Assembly (NCBI GenBank): GCA_015680685.1 | Contig: MNCI01002996.1 | Location: forward strand, 117,751-181,750 | Reading direction: 5' to 3' | DNA: 64,000 nucleotides | DNA from: Gnetum montanum | Lineage: Eukaryota; Streptophyta; Gnetopsida; Gnetales; Gnetaceae | In this document: positions 34,804 through 46,848 of the stretch, one piece after another | How the letters are laid out: every line of letters begins with the position of its first letter | How positions within the stretch are numbered: the stretch's first letter is position 1 | Made by a program: the position numbers and the translations under genes | The notes under the pieces: generated by a model | Told to the model about the DNA's origin: nothing | Databases searched by the model: none | What the model saw: only the letters and a program-made list of their open reading frames with translations

Positions 34804-36860
34804 GAATAAAAACTCGTCCTTGAGTTCCTTATAAAATATTGGAAAGGTATGGGATTATTAACTTGAATGGAACTAATGGTGAACGAGACGACATGTAAAC
34901 GGATCATCATTACAGAACATGACAAAATTGGTGTTCATGACAACAAGAGTGAACACCTTATACATTTGACATCAAACCTTATTCAGCAGCTGAGAGAGAA
35001 GAGAGAAGAAGTCTACTGCTGCCAACGCCAAGATTGCACCTTTCATTATCTATCCATAAACACGCCATCGATCTTGCTCCTTTCATAGCTACTTTCAGCA
35101 TTGGTCCATTCCAAGTGTTCCCTCCAGATCCAATCCATTGTTGCATGATTGCCATTTGCACACACAACACAGTCTTTTATTAGCAAGGGTAAATGAATCA
35201 CAATGCAGTTGATACCTTGCTTCGGTGAAAGGTCCATTAGTTGAGTTGTGGTATGGCTGATTGCGGATCTGAAGATATAATAGTGGTGACTACCGAAGGT
35301 GTAGGGGTTAGGAGAAAATTGAAAAAATTGGGTCAGGACCCCCATGACTAAGAGCGAACCTCCGGTAGCGATAAAATGGAGAAAAAGAAAAGGAACAAGA
35401 AGGATGGAGAAAGAGAGACAACTATAACATCGATGAAATGGATGTCAAGATGAAAATGAACAAAATAGAGTGGATTGAGAAAATGTTAAGGGAAAGAACT
35501 TAACTGATGTACCAAAGAGGAATGCCAGTGGGTCCTCCCCAAAGCAAGCTCATGCCCTTAATGCCCTATCAAACCCACATTCGAAGAGTCCGTAGGCTTT
35601 GGGAATGTCATTTGGAATAAGAGTTAAAGTCTTAACCACAAGAATTTACCAAAAAGAAAACAATGCGTCAACCAAAATATACACTAATGATACAACCGGA
35701 AATGATGTGAATAATGGAGGAAGAATGATGGAAAGAAGAGAATGGAATGGAGTCTCAAGAACAAGGTGGTGTACAGCCCCTTATGTAGTTAATGATTAAT
35801 GTGACTCAATAGATCCCATTCCAAGTCCATCCTCAAAAAAACCACATCCAGTGACTTCACATTAATGCATTCGACGAATCCATCCTCTTGAAGTAACAAG
35901 AATGCATCCCTCAAAGAGCCACCACCATTCCGATGAAATGAAGGAGGAGAGAATGGAAAGTGAGAAGGGCCTTAGTTAGAGGGAACATTTTTATTTTTAG
36001 TTCCATAACCAGTGCTTGTAGCCCAAATGATTATTTTTTCTAAGGTGTGTGCTTTGAATTCTCACTTTTTTTTTCACTCTTTTTTTTATGTGTTTATGCG
36101 TGAGAACCACACCATGCAAAGACTTCGTTATTTTTATTAGCTCAGCTTCTCGATAATGGAGCAATGTTGGAATGGGAAGGAAAAATCAAGAAGAAAACAT
36201 CCAAGCACCCAAGATAATGGCCAACACAATGCATCAAGTTCCCTTGAAGTCACACCCTTTTCAATCCTTGAGTCCTTCCTTAGTTTGAAAAATGCCCAGT
36301 CACCGATTCGTTGTAGTTCTTATTATTGAAAAAGGGACTATATAGTTCCAAGCCAAGAGAGACCATAGAAATTTGTGGATGTATGGATGAAGTGGACTCA
36401 TTTCCTGTCATATCAAAAGAACCATACCTTGGTATCAACATCATAATCTTAAGGGTAAAATCCAAACATTAGCAATCAATATGGGATAGTTCATACCATC
36501 TTTGGAACACTTATTGGATGAAAAACTTAACAAAATGGATAAAACACACACACCCACACTCATACATAAAGAAATGAAAAAGAATAAACGATGTTGTAAA
36601 ACAAAAACAAGAAAAGTTAAAGAAATTTGTAAAACAAAAATGTGCAAAAAAAATGTGTAAAAAAAAATTAAAAAGAACTAAGGGCCTCAATTGGTTAGTA
36701 CAGGTGGCCATCTCCCCCATGACTGAATTGAAAGGGGGAGATCTAAAATAATGAGCGAGGCTATCTGTTATCAGAGGTGTAATTTGCACTAGCTGTTCTT
36801 ACTTCATGGAAGGGTTTGGTTTGTTGCACATTGACTAGTAATCTCTTATCAGGGCTTTTA
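34804..36860 (-). other. Element D 3' non-coding region
   Basis: About 2 kb without a recognisable protein. It aligns with the interior of E in reverse complement. Two more CCCCCATGACT words lie at 35338-35350 and 36713-36726, resembling the PPT. Short ORFs here (for example 35046-35345, minus) are not conserved in E and are ignored. Confidence 0.6.
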
Positions 36861-38130
36861 GGCTTGTATATTGTCATGGCTCCCAAGGGAAAGGTCGTAT
36901 GAATAATGTAGGGTCCTTCCCACAATGTTTGAAATTTTTTTCATTGTGGTACATGCGTGGGGTTCCAGTAAAGGACCTTGTCTCCTGGTTGATACTTAAC
37001 CCTTCGAATTCTTAAGTTATGACATTGTTTATTATGTGCCTTGTGCAACTCATTTGATGACAGAGCAACCAATCTATTCTCGTCTAGCACATTTAGAGCT
37101 GCCAATCTTCATTTTTGTGCTAGTTCGAGGTCAAGGTGGAGGTCACATGCCATGGATAATGTACGGAGCTCAGTTTGTATTGGGAGCTTTGGAAGTTTTC
37201 CGTATACTAACTCATAGGGAGAGTAGCCTGTGGGGAGTTTCCAAGTGGAGCGGTACGCCCAGAGAGTGTTGTTCAGTTTCATGCTCCAATCTCTCCTAAA
37301 TTTACTAATTGTTCTTGTTAATATTCTCGTAATCTCTCGATTAGTGACCTCAACTTGGCCATTAGCTTGGGGGTGATAAGGTGTGGTCAATTTATGTTCA
37401 ACCCCTAAGCGTTGCATCAACTTGCAAAAGGTTGCACCTGTAAAATGTGTTCCATTATCAGAGATGAGTGCACGTGGCACACCAAACCTATTTATGATTT
37501 GTTGTTGTACAAATTGTGCAACCATAGACAATGTGCAGTCTGTTATAGTAGCTGCTTTAGCCTATTTGGTTAAATAGTCAACAACAACAATGATATAAGC
37601 TTTCCCATTAGACATCGATGTAATGGGCTCCATAAAATCTATTCCCCAAATGTCGAAGGGTTCCAAATGTTGAATCCATTGTTGTAGACCCTCGATTCTA
37701 GTAGTCATTCCACCATCATGTTAATAGTGCTCATAGGATTGGGCAAATTGATGGGCATCCTGAAATAGCGTTGGCCAGTAATATCCTGCAAGCAGGATCT
37801 TAATGGTCGTTCGTCTCCCTGCATAGTGGCCCCCACAAGGACCCTCATGAGCATCTTAGAGAACTCTTAATTGATCCTCATTGGACACACACCATCGAAC
37901 CAAGCCATCAGGACAGACTTTATAGAGTTATTCCTTGATTTCCATGAAGTACTTGGTTTTATGAAGAAACTATTGCTTCTTCCTAAAGTCCAACCCCTGT
38001 GGTGTTTTTTGGGAAAGGAGATAAGTAAGAATGCTACTATACCAATTTGTTCTTATGGGTTGGTTATTCACTACCCTGGCAAAGAGGGTTTTGTCAGGAA
38101 AATGATCCGATACGGCATATTCATCCTCTT
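36861..38130 (-). pseudogene. Element D integrase
   Basis: The minus frame 37109-37531 is well preserved. ALISDNGTHFTGATF has the second catalytic Asp, and HPQANGQVEVTNREITRI has the position of the catalytic Glu (QVEVTNRE). Then follow WSMKLNNTLWAYRSTWK and SPYELVYGK. The first Asp and the zinc-binding HHCC lie in the broken stretch 37560-38000 (DIWGIDFMEPITS near 37640 carries the DF motif). The C-terminal end is at about 36870-37100. No intact frame spans it. Confidence 0.82.
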
Positions 38131-38137
38131 TGTTATC

Positions 38138-38497
38138 CTAGTGCAACCGAGATAAGTGATTTGCGACTACATTCTCGGTGCCCTTCCGGTCTACTATTGT
38201 TAAGTCAAACTCTTGAAGGATTACCAACCAACGTATAATGCAAGGGCTAATCATTAGCTTGTTCATGAGGAACCTAATTGCACTATGATCTGTATGAATA
38301 TACACTTTGTAGCCTAACACATAGTGCCTAAATTTGTCCATTGCAAACACTACAGCCATTAATTCCTTTTCTGTAGTTATGTAGTTGAGTTGTGCACTGG
38401 TGATACTTTTACTTGCACAGTGGATGTAATAAGGGCGTTTTTGTTCATCTAACTGTGTTAGTACGACTTCTAAGGCATAATTAGATGCGTTGGTCAT
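38138..38497 (-). pseudogene. Element D RNase H
   Basis: An uninterrupted minus frame of 119 codons. It contains TTEKELMAVVFAMDKFRHY, YKVYIHTDHSAIRFLM with the TDHS catalytic Asp, and the C-terminal ENVVANHLSRL, where the family has ADHLSRL (D to N). RNase H would remove the RNA strand after reverse transcription. Confidence 0.87.
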
Positions 38498-38499
38498 GA

Positions 38500-39300
38500 T
38501 ATGGAATGGTCTGGACTAGTTAAGGGCTTGTAGAATGGGAGTTTCCACAAGCCTCTGTTTTAGAGTTTGGAATGCTCATTCACATTCCCTGGTCCATTCA
38601 AATGGTGCATCCTTCTTCGTTAATTCCACCAATGGTTTGGCAATTTTGGAGAAGTTCTCAATGAATCTCCTATAGTAGCCAGTGTGTCCAAGGAATGATT
38701 GAATGTCTTTGACAGTTTCTAATTGTCGGATGATTCCTTGGATGACTTTTACCTTTTCCGGGTCCACCTCTATTCTTGACTATGAAATCTTATGCCCCAA
38801 TACTATGCCCTCTCAAACCATCAAGTGGCTTTTCTGCCAGTTGAGCTTCAGGTTGGTTTCAACACATTGTTTTAGCACTTGCTCTAATCGGTACAGGGCT
38901 TGATCAAAGCTTGTCCCATAAGTGGAGAAGTCATTTATAAAGACTTCCACTCTGTTTCCTATCTGTTGTTGAAATATGCTTAGGACTAAACGTTGGAACA
39001 TGGTAGAGGCATTGCACAAGCCAAATGGCATTTGCTTATATGCAAACGTTCCCTAGGGACTGGTGAAAGTTGTTTTGGCTTGATCTTCTGGTGCTATTCG
39101 TATTTGATTATATCCACTATACCTGTCCAGAAAACTATAATAGCAATGCCTCGCTATAGTGTCCAAGACTTGGTCGATGAACGACAACGGAAAATGATCT
39201 TTGAATGTTGCCATGTTCAATTGCCTAAAATCTATACATACCCTCCATTTGCCTCCCTTCTTAGGCATGATTACTAGAGGACTAACCCATTCACTATCAG
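38500..39300 (-). pseudogene. Element D reverse transcriptase
   Basis: Minus frames. 39053-39268 has WRVCIDFRQLNMATFKDHFP and YSFLDRYSGYNQI, with the first catalytic Asp in FLDRYSGYNQI. 38813-39031 has MPFGLCNASTMFQRL and the catalytic box VEVFINDFSTYG, where intact relatives have (M)DDF. 38576-38767 is the thumb (DPEKVKVIQGI, FLGHTGYYRRFIENFSKIA). The ATGGAT to ATAAAT change (two G-to-A) destroys the second catalytic Asp. Confidence 0.9.
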
Positions 39301-40250
39301 TAATGGGATATATGAACCCAACCTTGAGGAGCTATTCTATCTCTTCTTTTACTGCTTTTTTCAATTTCAAGTTCAATCGCCTCTGTGGTTGTTATCGAGG
39401 CTTCATGGAGGGGTCCGTGTAAATCCTATGCTAGCATATCCTAGGGTCTATTCCAGTTAAATTGAGATATAACTAGGCAAAGGCTTTTGACCATTTATTT
39501 ATTACTTTCAATAGGCATTCTGTTTGCTTGGGGACAAGTTTTACCTTGATAATTACCTGTTTTCCGTTTTCAAGGATCATGTATTCCAAACCAGTCGGTA
39601 ATGGTTTTAGATCTAGGGGCTCCTGTCTAAATTCCTCAGGAATCTCCAACTTCCCTCAGTTAATGTTTTCAAAGTTAAAGGCTGGAAGTTGGCAACGAAC
39701 TTGCTCTAGTGCGTCTGTGCTTTCAATGTAAGCATTAGTTATCCCCTCAGTTAGTTCCATGCATGTTATTGAATTGCTCTCTTGATCAGCCATCAGCCTC
39801 TGGGTGTTTTCTTGTCGTGTGGCTTCTGCATATAGGCACTTTTGTATGTCAATGTCTTGTGCACATCGATTGCATGCAAGTAATGTTAAACTCTGCATTA
39901 CCCATGATTTCTGCATGCAATGGCACCCTGTGTCACTATATGCGATGCATGGAACTTTCTTCTTCTCAAACTTTCCAAAGTATTTTTCTTGGATATTTCT
40001 AGGGAAAGATTACAGATTCCTAGGCGTGCATCTATTGTACTCAGCCACGCCCTTCCCATTATTATCGAGAAGTCCCCTTGTCATTGTTTATTTGGATCAC
40101 CAAGAAATCAGCTGGGTATGACCAACCACCCATGGTGGTAACAATGTCCTCAACCTATCCCAAAGCAAAAATGATGGACTAGTCAGCTAGCTCTAAGTGA
40201 ACATTGCTCTTCTTGAGTGGAGGAAGGTTCTAAGTTTTATACAATTCTTG
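39301..40250 (-). pseudogene. Element D protease-RT linker
   Basis: Collinear with the pol polyprotein between protease and RT. The minus frame 39656-39916 reads as protein (ITCMELTEGITNAYIESTD) but has no named domain. Stops interrupt it. Confidence 0.6.
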
Positions 40251-40600
40251 TTAAATTAAGTTGACTTTGGAGCCTAAGTCAAGAAGAGCCTTATGAGGTT
40301 CATTCCCAGTGACTTGGAGATAAATTAGGGGGCTTCCAGGATCAGAGAATTTCTTGGGAAGGTGGCCTACCTTAATCCAGTCGGTGACGGTATGTGTTAA
40401 CATAACCGTATGCATTGGGCTCAATTTTTGGTTTGAAGGGGGTCCTGAAACCTTATTTGGTACAGAGGTGTTGAGATGTTCAACCGCTTGTGAGGCTGAG
40501 GGCTTGGTTGGATTGTTGGTTCTGAAGAAAGGTCTTTTCAGCATAAGATTGTCAGGACCAACTGAGAATTGAGGATTGGAAGCCCTCGTGACATTGGGTT
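40251..40600 (-). pseudogene. Element D protease
   Basis: The minus frame 40251-40544 ends NEPHKALLDLGSKVNLI, the retropepsin active-site region in which LDLGS stands where LDxGA/S is expected. A linker with SPLIYLQV is just upstream. 1-260 of the window is the homologous part of C. Confidence 0.72.
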
Positions 40601-42960
40601 GTTGCAGTTAAGTGGGAAATACCCTTGGCATTGTTGGAGTGGTTGGTGGTGGAACTATCGACGTATGAGTGGCGGATGGATTTGGAGGATGGTACGCGTG
40701 TGGTATGCCTTCCATAGGTGAAGGAGTCCTAAAATACTCCCAAACTTGGTAGTGACGTTGTGGGGTTGCATGACCCATAGAGTCACTTGGAGAAACCAAC
40801 TGCTACACATAGTAGCCATACAAATCTGGTTGCCGGTAAGGGTATTGTTGTCTAGGCGGTGGCATCCCCCATGACTGTGGGTGTTGCCACTGCTGATGTT
40901 GCCCAATAGGTTGTGGCGGAGTTCCACTTGGATAATATGTTAACGGTTGGTGGAACTGCCTTGGGTTACCTTGGGGATAAGGTAACCTTCGAGGTGCCTT
41001 CCATCTATTAAGTCTTGGGTTGAGTGCATACACCCCAGACTCTTGTAGATGTGAGATTATTGGGCAACATCCCTTAGGATGGTCATATTGGCAGATCTCA
41101 CATCCACTGTCATTGTTTGTATCTGAATCCACAACCTCATCGGTGATAGTCATTTTTCCCTTACCCTTATCACGTGCATGAGCTAAATCTCTCTGCTTTT
41201 TCTTACCATGGTCACTACTTCGTTCCTCCTTAGAATCCTCTACAATTTTTAGGACAATTTCAATTTTACTATCTAAGGAGCTCCATATTTCGTCTACCTT
41301 AGCCGATACTTCCGTTGTTAGCTTTTGAAGCAGCAAGGTTTTTCTATTCATCAACTCTTCGAGTGGTGACTCATCCTCTTCATTGCAGAATCTTACTCCC
41401 TTCTTTCGGGAGGGAAGGATTGCGGTTATGCTCTTCCGTGCTTTCTCTTTTTCATAGCTCCCCTTCTTCTTTAGCTGCTTACTCCAACAATCAATGAATT
41501 TCATGGGATCTAAGTTCATATAGGGTTCTCCTGGTTTCATGTCTTTGCCCATCTACAAGGTGGCAGAGTTGATCCCATTGTGCGTAACCATGGCCCGGGC
41601 AACGATGTAGCAATGCGTAATATCGGCCCATGGTAGCATCCAAGGGTTCATGATTACCCTACTTGCATCCTTGGATCTACTTACGCAAGTTGGACACTCT
41701 AGAGTACATTTGGTATTTATCGTTAAACAATTCTAGCATTGTACTCCACCTCCTAATGGTTTCCGACTCTAAGGACCGGTACTAACTCTGCGCTTCTTTT
41801 ATGAGTGTCTTAGGGAACAACTTTAACTTCTGCCACTCATTCTCAATATTCTACAAGGCACAAACATCGTGGAATGCTTGTAAGTGGTTCTGCGAATTAG
41901 CGTTGTATCCNACATCGTGGAATGCTTGTAAGTGGTTCTGCGAATTAGCGTTGTATCCCCCTTCGAACCGTGGGATATTATTCATGTCTAGTCTTTTGAT
42001 CCGGCTATCCTTTTGGTGCCTTGTAGGTATTCTAACTACCTCAGTAATGTCTAGCATACTTCAGGTGGCAAGTAGGGGTTCATCATGATCATCTCTCTCA
42101 TGATGTCTATGATGCCTACGTGGTTCCCTACTTTCCCTTCTTTCATGCCTTGACTCTCTCGAATGCCCTCGTCCTCGCTCTCAACTCTCTTGTCAAGGTC
42201 TCTCAATTTGCTTACCCTTATCCTCACCATTGTGCTCTTGGTGACTACGTCCTGATGTGGAAGGAGAGGGTGAATGATGTGATGAAGGGAAAGAAGAAGG
42301 GGAACCATCACCATGACAATGTTTCTTACCTTCTCTTTGGTGACTACGGCCTTGATCGTGATGACGATCTGAGTGCCCGTCCTTGTCATGTGCTTTTGTT
42401 CCCTCAGTGAACACTTGGTGTTCATGGGGATTAGAACCAGGGTTGTGTATCGTGTAGCATAGGTTCTGATACCCCACCTCCTCACTATTGTTAGGAGGAG
42501 GAACATCATTTGATGGAGAACCTGTTATAATTGGTTCACCATCTCCAATTTTGCTTAGGACATGCGGGACACCTTTGCCCTTCAACAATGTATGGTGACT
42601 CTCCTGCCATGAGTCCCTTAAACGTTGTGCTTCTATGGGATGGTAGTCCCTTATGCTGTAATCACATGCAACGTATTCAGTGTATAGTTGTGTCATGCCT
42701 ATTTGTGCAAGGGCACAAAGGAGCATGTTGGGGACTACACGATCTGGGGGTAACACTATGTTACCTTGCAAATCACGCCAACGCAGTTATTCATCCTGAT
42801 GGAGGATAAAAGTAAAATTAGGTATATACTCATCGGGATGAATATACATCACCCGATACTATTGAGGAACTGGCGGTTTGCAGTTATGTGTGTTAGACTG
42901 CCAACGGTCTCTTGTGTGATCCCTAGGTGGTGAAGTGCTTTTGTCAGAAGAAGAAGACAT
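40601..42960 (-). pseudogene. Element D gag
   Basis: The minus-strand start codon is at 42958-42960, in a serine-rich N-terminus (SSSSDKSTSPPRD). 42193-42771 is the N-terminal third. 41851-42057 is the capsid core (NNIPRFEGGYNANSQNHLQA). 40803-41552 has a coiled, basic part (KKKGSYEKEKARKSITAILP), a CEICQYDHPKGCC zinc-knuckle-like sequence, and a Pro/Tyr/Gln-rich tail. A single N at 41911 joins two copies of the same roughly 50-bp sequence, an assembly artefact. Confidence 0.8.
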
Positions 42961-43086
42961 TGTGTCTTATTCGGTGTGCTGATTAACCGTTATATAATTT
43001 TTCGTTTAATTAACCCTAAGGGTTCGTTTAAGATTCCCAATGATGTGGATGATTTCCTATGTTCTACTTAGCTCACAAACAACTTA

Positions 43087-43106
43087 GTCCTTAGCAACAA
43101 CGCCAA
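43087..43106 (-). other. Element D primer binding site (tRNA-Asp type)
   Basis: The minus strand reads TTGGCGTTGTTGCTAAGGAC. It differs from the tRNA-Asp complement mostly by transitions. Confidence 0.75.
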
Positions 43107-43625
43107 TGATGAGTGGCGAGGTACCCCTACACTCAACCATATGAATACGAGCTTTACACGCACGATCTGGTCGAACTCCGTAGACTAAGTGCCTACACAC
43201 CTTATGGAACACTTAAGGTTAATCATTCGTTGTCTTCCCAGACTTACTTGTATTTGTCACGGTTGTATGGTTAAGTAAGTCTGAGGTATGTGATTTTTAT
43301 ATCTTTTATGTTTTATCTCCTATGCTAATGAGGTAAAGGGTGAAAAGACTAATTAACTAACTTTAACTAACTAACTAAGNATCCATTCACTTTGGAGCTC
43401 CTACTGCGGGCACATGGAAATTATTCTATCTTTGGAGAGGTAAAACTGCCAGAGTTTTGCTAAGGGTCTAGATCTAAACTGAGAAACAAGGGAGAGCTGC
43501 TTCTTATTTATAGATATGACGGTAGACCGCGATATCGCGTACGCGATATTGCGTACGATACATCGTGTACGCAATATTGCAATGAGGATGCAATATCGCA
43601 GCCCATGCGATATTGCGTCCCATGA
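43107..43625 (-). repeat. Element D 5' LTR (collapsed in assembly)
   Basis: 519 bp against 803 bp in the 3' LTR. The missing 300 bp fall at a single N (43380). U3 palindromes (43528-43620) and a TATA box (minus CTATAAATAAG, about 43504-43514) match the 3' LTR. The terminal CA is mutated (plus CCCATGA), but the TSD TAAGT follows exactly. Confidence 0.85.
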
Positions 43626-44059
43626 TAAGTAATTAATCAATATCGATTAAATAGCAAACATAAGTATAACCACTTCGAGCATATGTTTAACGCTTGGTAA
43701 CTTAGAGGCACTATAACATGTTTAGGATGTGTATAGAAAGTGGGAATGGATGTTTATGTTAGGATTACTTAAGTATTAGTTAGTTACTAGATTAATTACA
43801 CATTAAATTTACTTTGTTTCCAACACTTAAGCAATTAAACCATAAAAGACAAAATGATAAAAATCATATGCCTCAGTTACACTTAACCATATACTTGCAC
43901 TTCGTAAGTGGAACTGAGAAGACAACGATTGCAATAGTTAGATTCACTTCATAAAACCTAGTGTACCTAGAGAGCCAAAGTCTACGAAATTCGACCGAAT
44001 TGCTTCGTGAATGCTAGTGATTCATATGGTTGAACATAGGGTATACTTGTTGCTCATCA

Positions 44060-46115
44060 CTCCACCTTCATTGTAAACAACTTAAAATTTCTTCTTCTTG
44101 GGGAGGGGGAGGGGGTGTTGGAACCCAAAATAAGTGAAACATAAGTACATTCTAAGATTTACATAATTTTATAACTTGATGCTACCTTATATAATTGAAG
44201 TTGTGAGCTAGTATTACCAAGAAAAGACCTATACCACTAGGCAAATACCTCATCACAAAATATCTATTTTTTGAAGGAGTAGTAACATTCCTTATCTTCT
44301 AAATTTGTTACTTCCATAATTACACATTTTGATTAACCTTCCAAAGGTAATTGAATCCTAGTCAAATGTTAGTATTAGAATTGATAATAGAATACAATAT
44401 CTTAGATCGATATGGAAAAACATGATGGTAATTAATTTAAGAAAAATCAAGAAAATCATTATGAAAATTTGAATTGTTACATTTCTATCCAAACTATCTA
44501 AAAAAAGTAAAAACTTGTAAGGACACTTTCCTACCCCACATGGGAAGGTTTATCGAATTAATTGTAAAGATAAAACCTGAAAAACGCATCCCAAAAACCA
44601 TTGGGCTATTTATTTAGTCTCTCTTTGATGATTTTATGTACTCTAAATTTTTTTATATTATTATTCATTTTTTGTAGTCTCATACCCCCTCACCATCCTT
44701 GAACTATCTAAAATATCCAAAAAAGCTCACTTTTAGAAACATTAATGCCAACTACTTAGTCATTGGTACTATGTCATTGTGTATCTTACACAACATGTTA
44801 ACATGTTGTAAATCCTAGGTTCAATGCCACTATGTTGAAGTGGAAATTTCTTATTTATGGTTAAATCTCCTTTAACATAGAACATGCCACAACACTTATT
44901 TCCAATGTTGTCCTGTAACAACACAACCTTACATATAACTTGACACCACCTAAGAGCCCTTAATTTTTTAAGGTCAAATTTAGTGTGAACTATACCTAAA
45001 ATACCTAATTTATGCATTCATGGATAGCATCCTTGTGTAGCTAAAATGTGTGTCTAACTATATATAAATCAAGAATATAAGAAGGAGGATGCTGCAACCC
45101 AAAACAATTTGACTATAAGTACATCCCAATATATATAAGCAACATGATACTTTAAAAGAAACTTAAAAATAACATAATAATACCTCATATGTATGTCAAA
45201 TTAGTAACCTTTTAACAATGAGGCGTTAGCCTGATGGTAAGACTATTGATTTGAAAGCTACAAGTGATAGGTTTAATTTTGGTGGATAATACTGAGTTAT
45301 AAAGTTCTAATTGGACTACATATTTTGAGATGTTCCTTTATTACAATTATTTCGGAGTTCCAACATAGGCCTCCTAGCCACACACACACCCCACACCCCC
45401 ACACCCCCAAACCCACCCTTCCCACNACCTTTCCTCATGTCCTTGCAAATAAAATCTAGAACTTGAAACTTTCAAATCAAGTCTTATCGCTATGCTAACA
45501 TGTCAATATACCTATTGGAATCCAAACAAACAACTTTAACCAAATATGTTATGTCTTGATGATTCTTAAATCCTAGTATTCTTGCAAATGATAACATAGG
45601 TAAATTAGGAAGGTGTTAGAACTTTAAACCTTTTTTGTTAATTATATGTACCTCTAAGACATATAGCCGATTTTTGTAGAACTTATATAAAATATAAATG
45701 TGTTCTCCCAAGACATACAGCCAATTATTATGGAACTTAATAGAACATAAAAGTGTCTTAAGTGTGAGAGTGTTTGAACCTAAAATAAGTGAAACATATG
45801 TACACCTAAGATATTTAGTCCAATTAGAACTTTATATAACTCAACATTGCCCATCGAAATCAAACCCATGACTTGAAGCTTCCAAATCAAGTGTTTTACC
45901 ACTAGGCTAACATCTCATTGTTAAAAGTGTCTTAAGTGTAACTCAAATTAACAATCTTGTATCTACAAATCCTTATTAGGAGCCACAACTCATTGGTAAG
46001 AGAATGGCAATTATCAAGTTTGTTTTTTCGGATGTAAGAAGTTGCATGTTTCTATATGCTTATTTAATTTTTCTTTTAAAGATATTTGTTCATTTTACAA
46101 TAAGCTATTTACATG
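44060..46115. repeat. Cluster of tRNA-derived SINE-like repeats
   Basis: Copies of one family in both orientations: 44118-44256 (-), 45214-45372 (+), 45425-45515 (-), 45770-45929 (-), and a shorter one at 45965-46040 (+). In sense direction they share a box A-like TTAGCCTAGTGGTAA(A/G)AC, a box B-like GGTTTGATTTC, then GAGTTATA(TAA)AGTTCTAATTGGACTA and an end near TTTTAGGTTCCAACA. These are internal RNA polymerase III promoter elements of a tRNA-derived SINE. The sequence between them is AT-rich, with a CACACCCC low-complexity run (45378-45420) and no gene. Confidence 0.65.
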
Positions 46116-46848
46116 ACAAGATTGTAATTCTACTACCAGTGTAAAGCAAGCATCTCTCCAATTTACTCTTGAGGAAGTCACAAAGGTTATTAAAAAGGTA
46201 GCATCTAGCAAAGTTGTATATTCAGATAGTTTATATGTAGAATTATTAAAGTGTGCAGAATTTGCTATTCATAGAGAACTTTGGCACAAATTAAATTAAG
46301 TGTAACAACTTGTATTTTAGCAAAGGTTAATGACCTTTTACTTTGTATGCCTAGTAAAGGCAAATTGGTTGAGGATGGTTAACAATATTGATATTAATTT
46401 TTATATGCATATTTAATTTTTCTTACCATATAGTAAATTTTTACTACCCATGTTTACTTATTTTTTACCATTATTCATGTTAATTATTTTTACCTATCAC
46501 TGGTGCGCCCAACCTAGCCCCATGAGACCTATCCTCGACTTAGCCAGAAGAGGATGCCAATCTTTCTCTCTTAGCAGTAGCTAATAATTTTGTTTTATGT
46601 ACAGGTATTTTGGGCTAGGAAGAACATGGAGTATATATGGTACTTTGATGATTTTCATAGCACATGATAAAGCTATATGCTATTTGGAACTATGTTTGCT
46701 ACTTCATAAGTAGATGTTTATTAATTTGATTCACGTGCTTAGTCTTTTGTAAAAGACATTGTTGGATCATGTATTGATGATGAGAACTTATCATATGTCT
46801 TTATGTAAGGTGTTTGAAATGAAACAATTATAGAATTTATAATATTAT

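Larger units (their letters stand above)
33988..43625 (-). mobile_element. Element D: full-length Athila-like Ty3/gypsy retrotransposon
   Basis: Bounded by LTRs (33988-34790, 43107-43625) and a perfect 5-bp TSD TAAGT (33983-33987 and 43626-43630). The minus-strand order is PBS, gag, protease, RT, RNase H, integrase, a 2-kb non-coding region and PPT. RT (SFDQALYRLEQVLKQC, LKLNWQKSHLMV) and RNase H (EFDLTIVDRKGTENVVANHL) have Athila-lineage wording. The span is 9638 bp. Single Ns at 34563, 41911 and 43380 mark assembly joins, and about 300 bp seem missing from the 5' LTR at 43380. Coding capacity is lost. Confidence 0.9.
33594..44059 (+). repeat. Element E 3' LTR, split by element D
   Basis: Left part 33594-33987 starts TGATGAATTATT and has TATA box CCTATAAATATAAC (33709-33722). 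Right part 43631-44059 ends TTGTTGCTCATCA. Joined without D and one TSD it is 823 bp and collinear with other LTRs of the family. It lacks the GATATCGCGTACGC palindromes. Confidence 0.82.

Noticed and set aside
31676-36440. Large inverted repeat (31.7-33.6 kb versus 34.8-36.4 kb) as a foldback element
   Set aside because: It is explained by two related LTR elements, E (+) and D (-), in opposite orientation, each with its own PPT and LTR.
44765-44960. Further SINE-like copy
   Set aside because: It has AGGTTCAATGCC resembling box B, but no box A at the right distance and no shared body.
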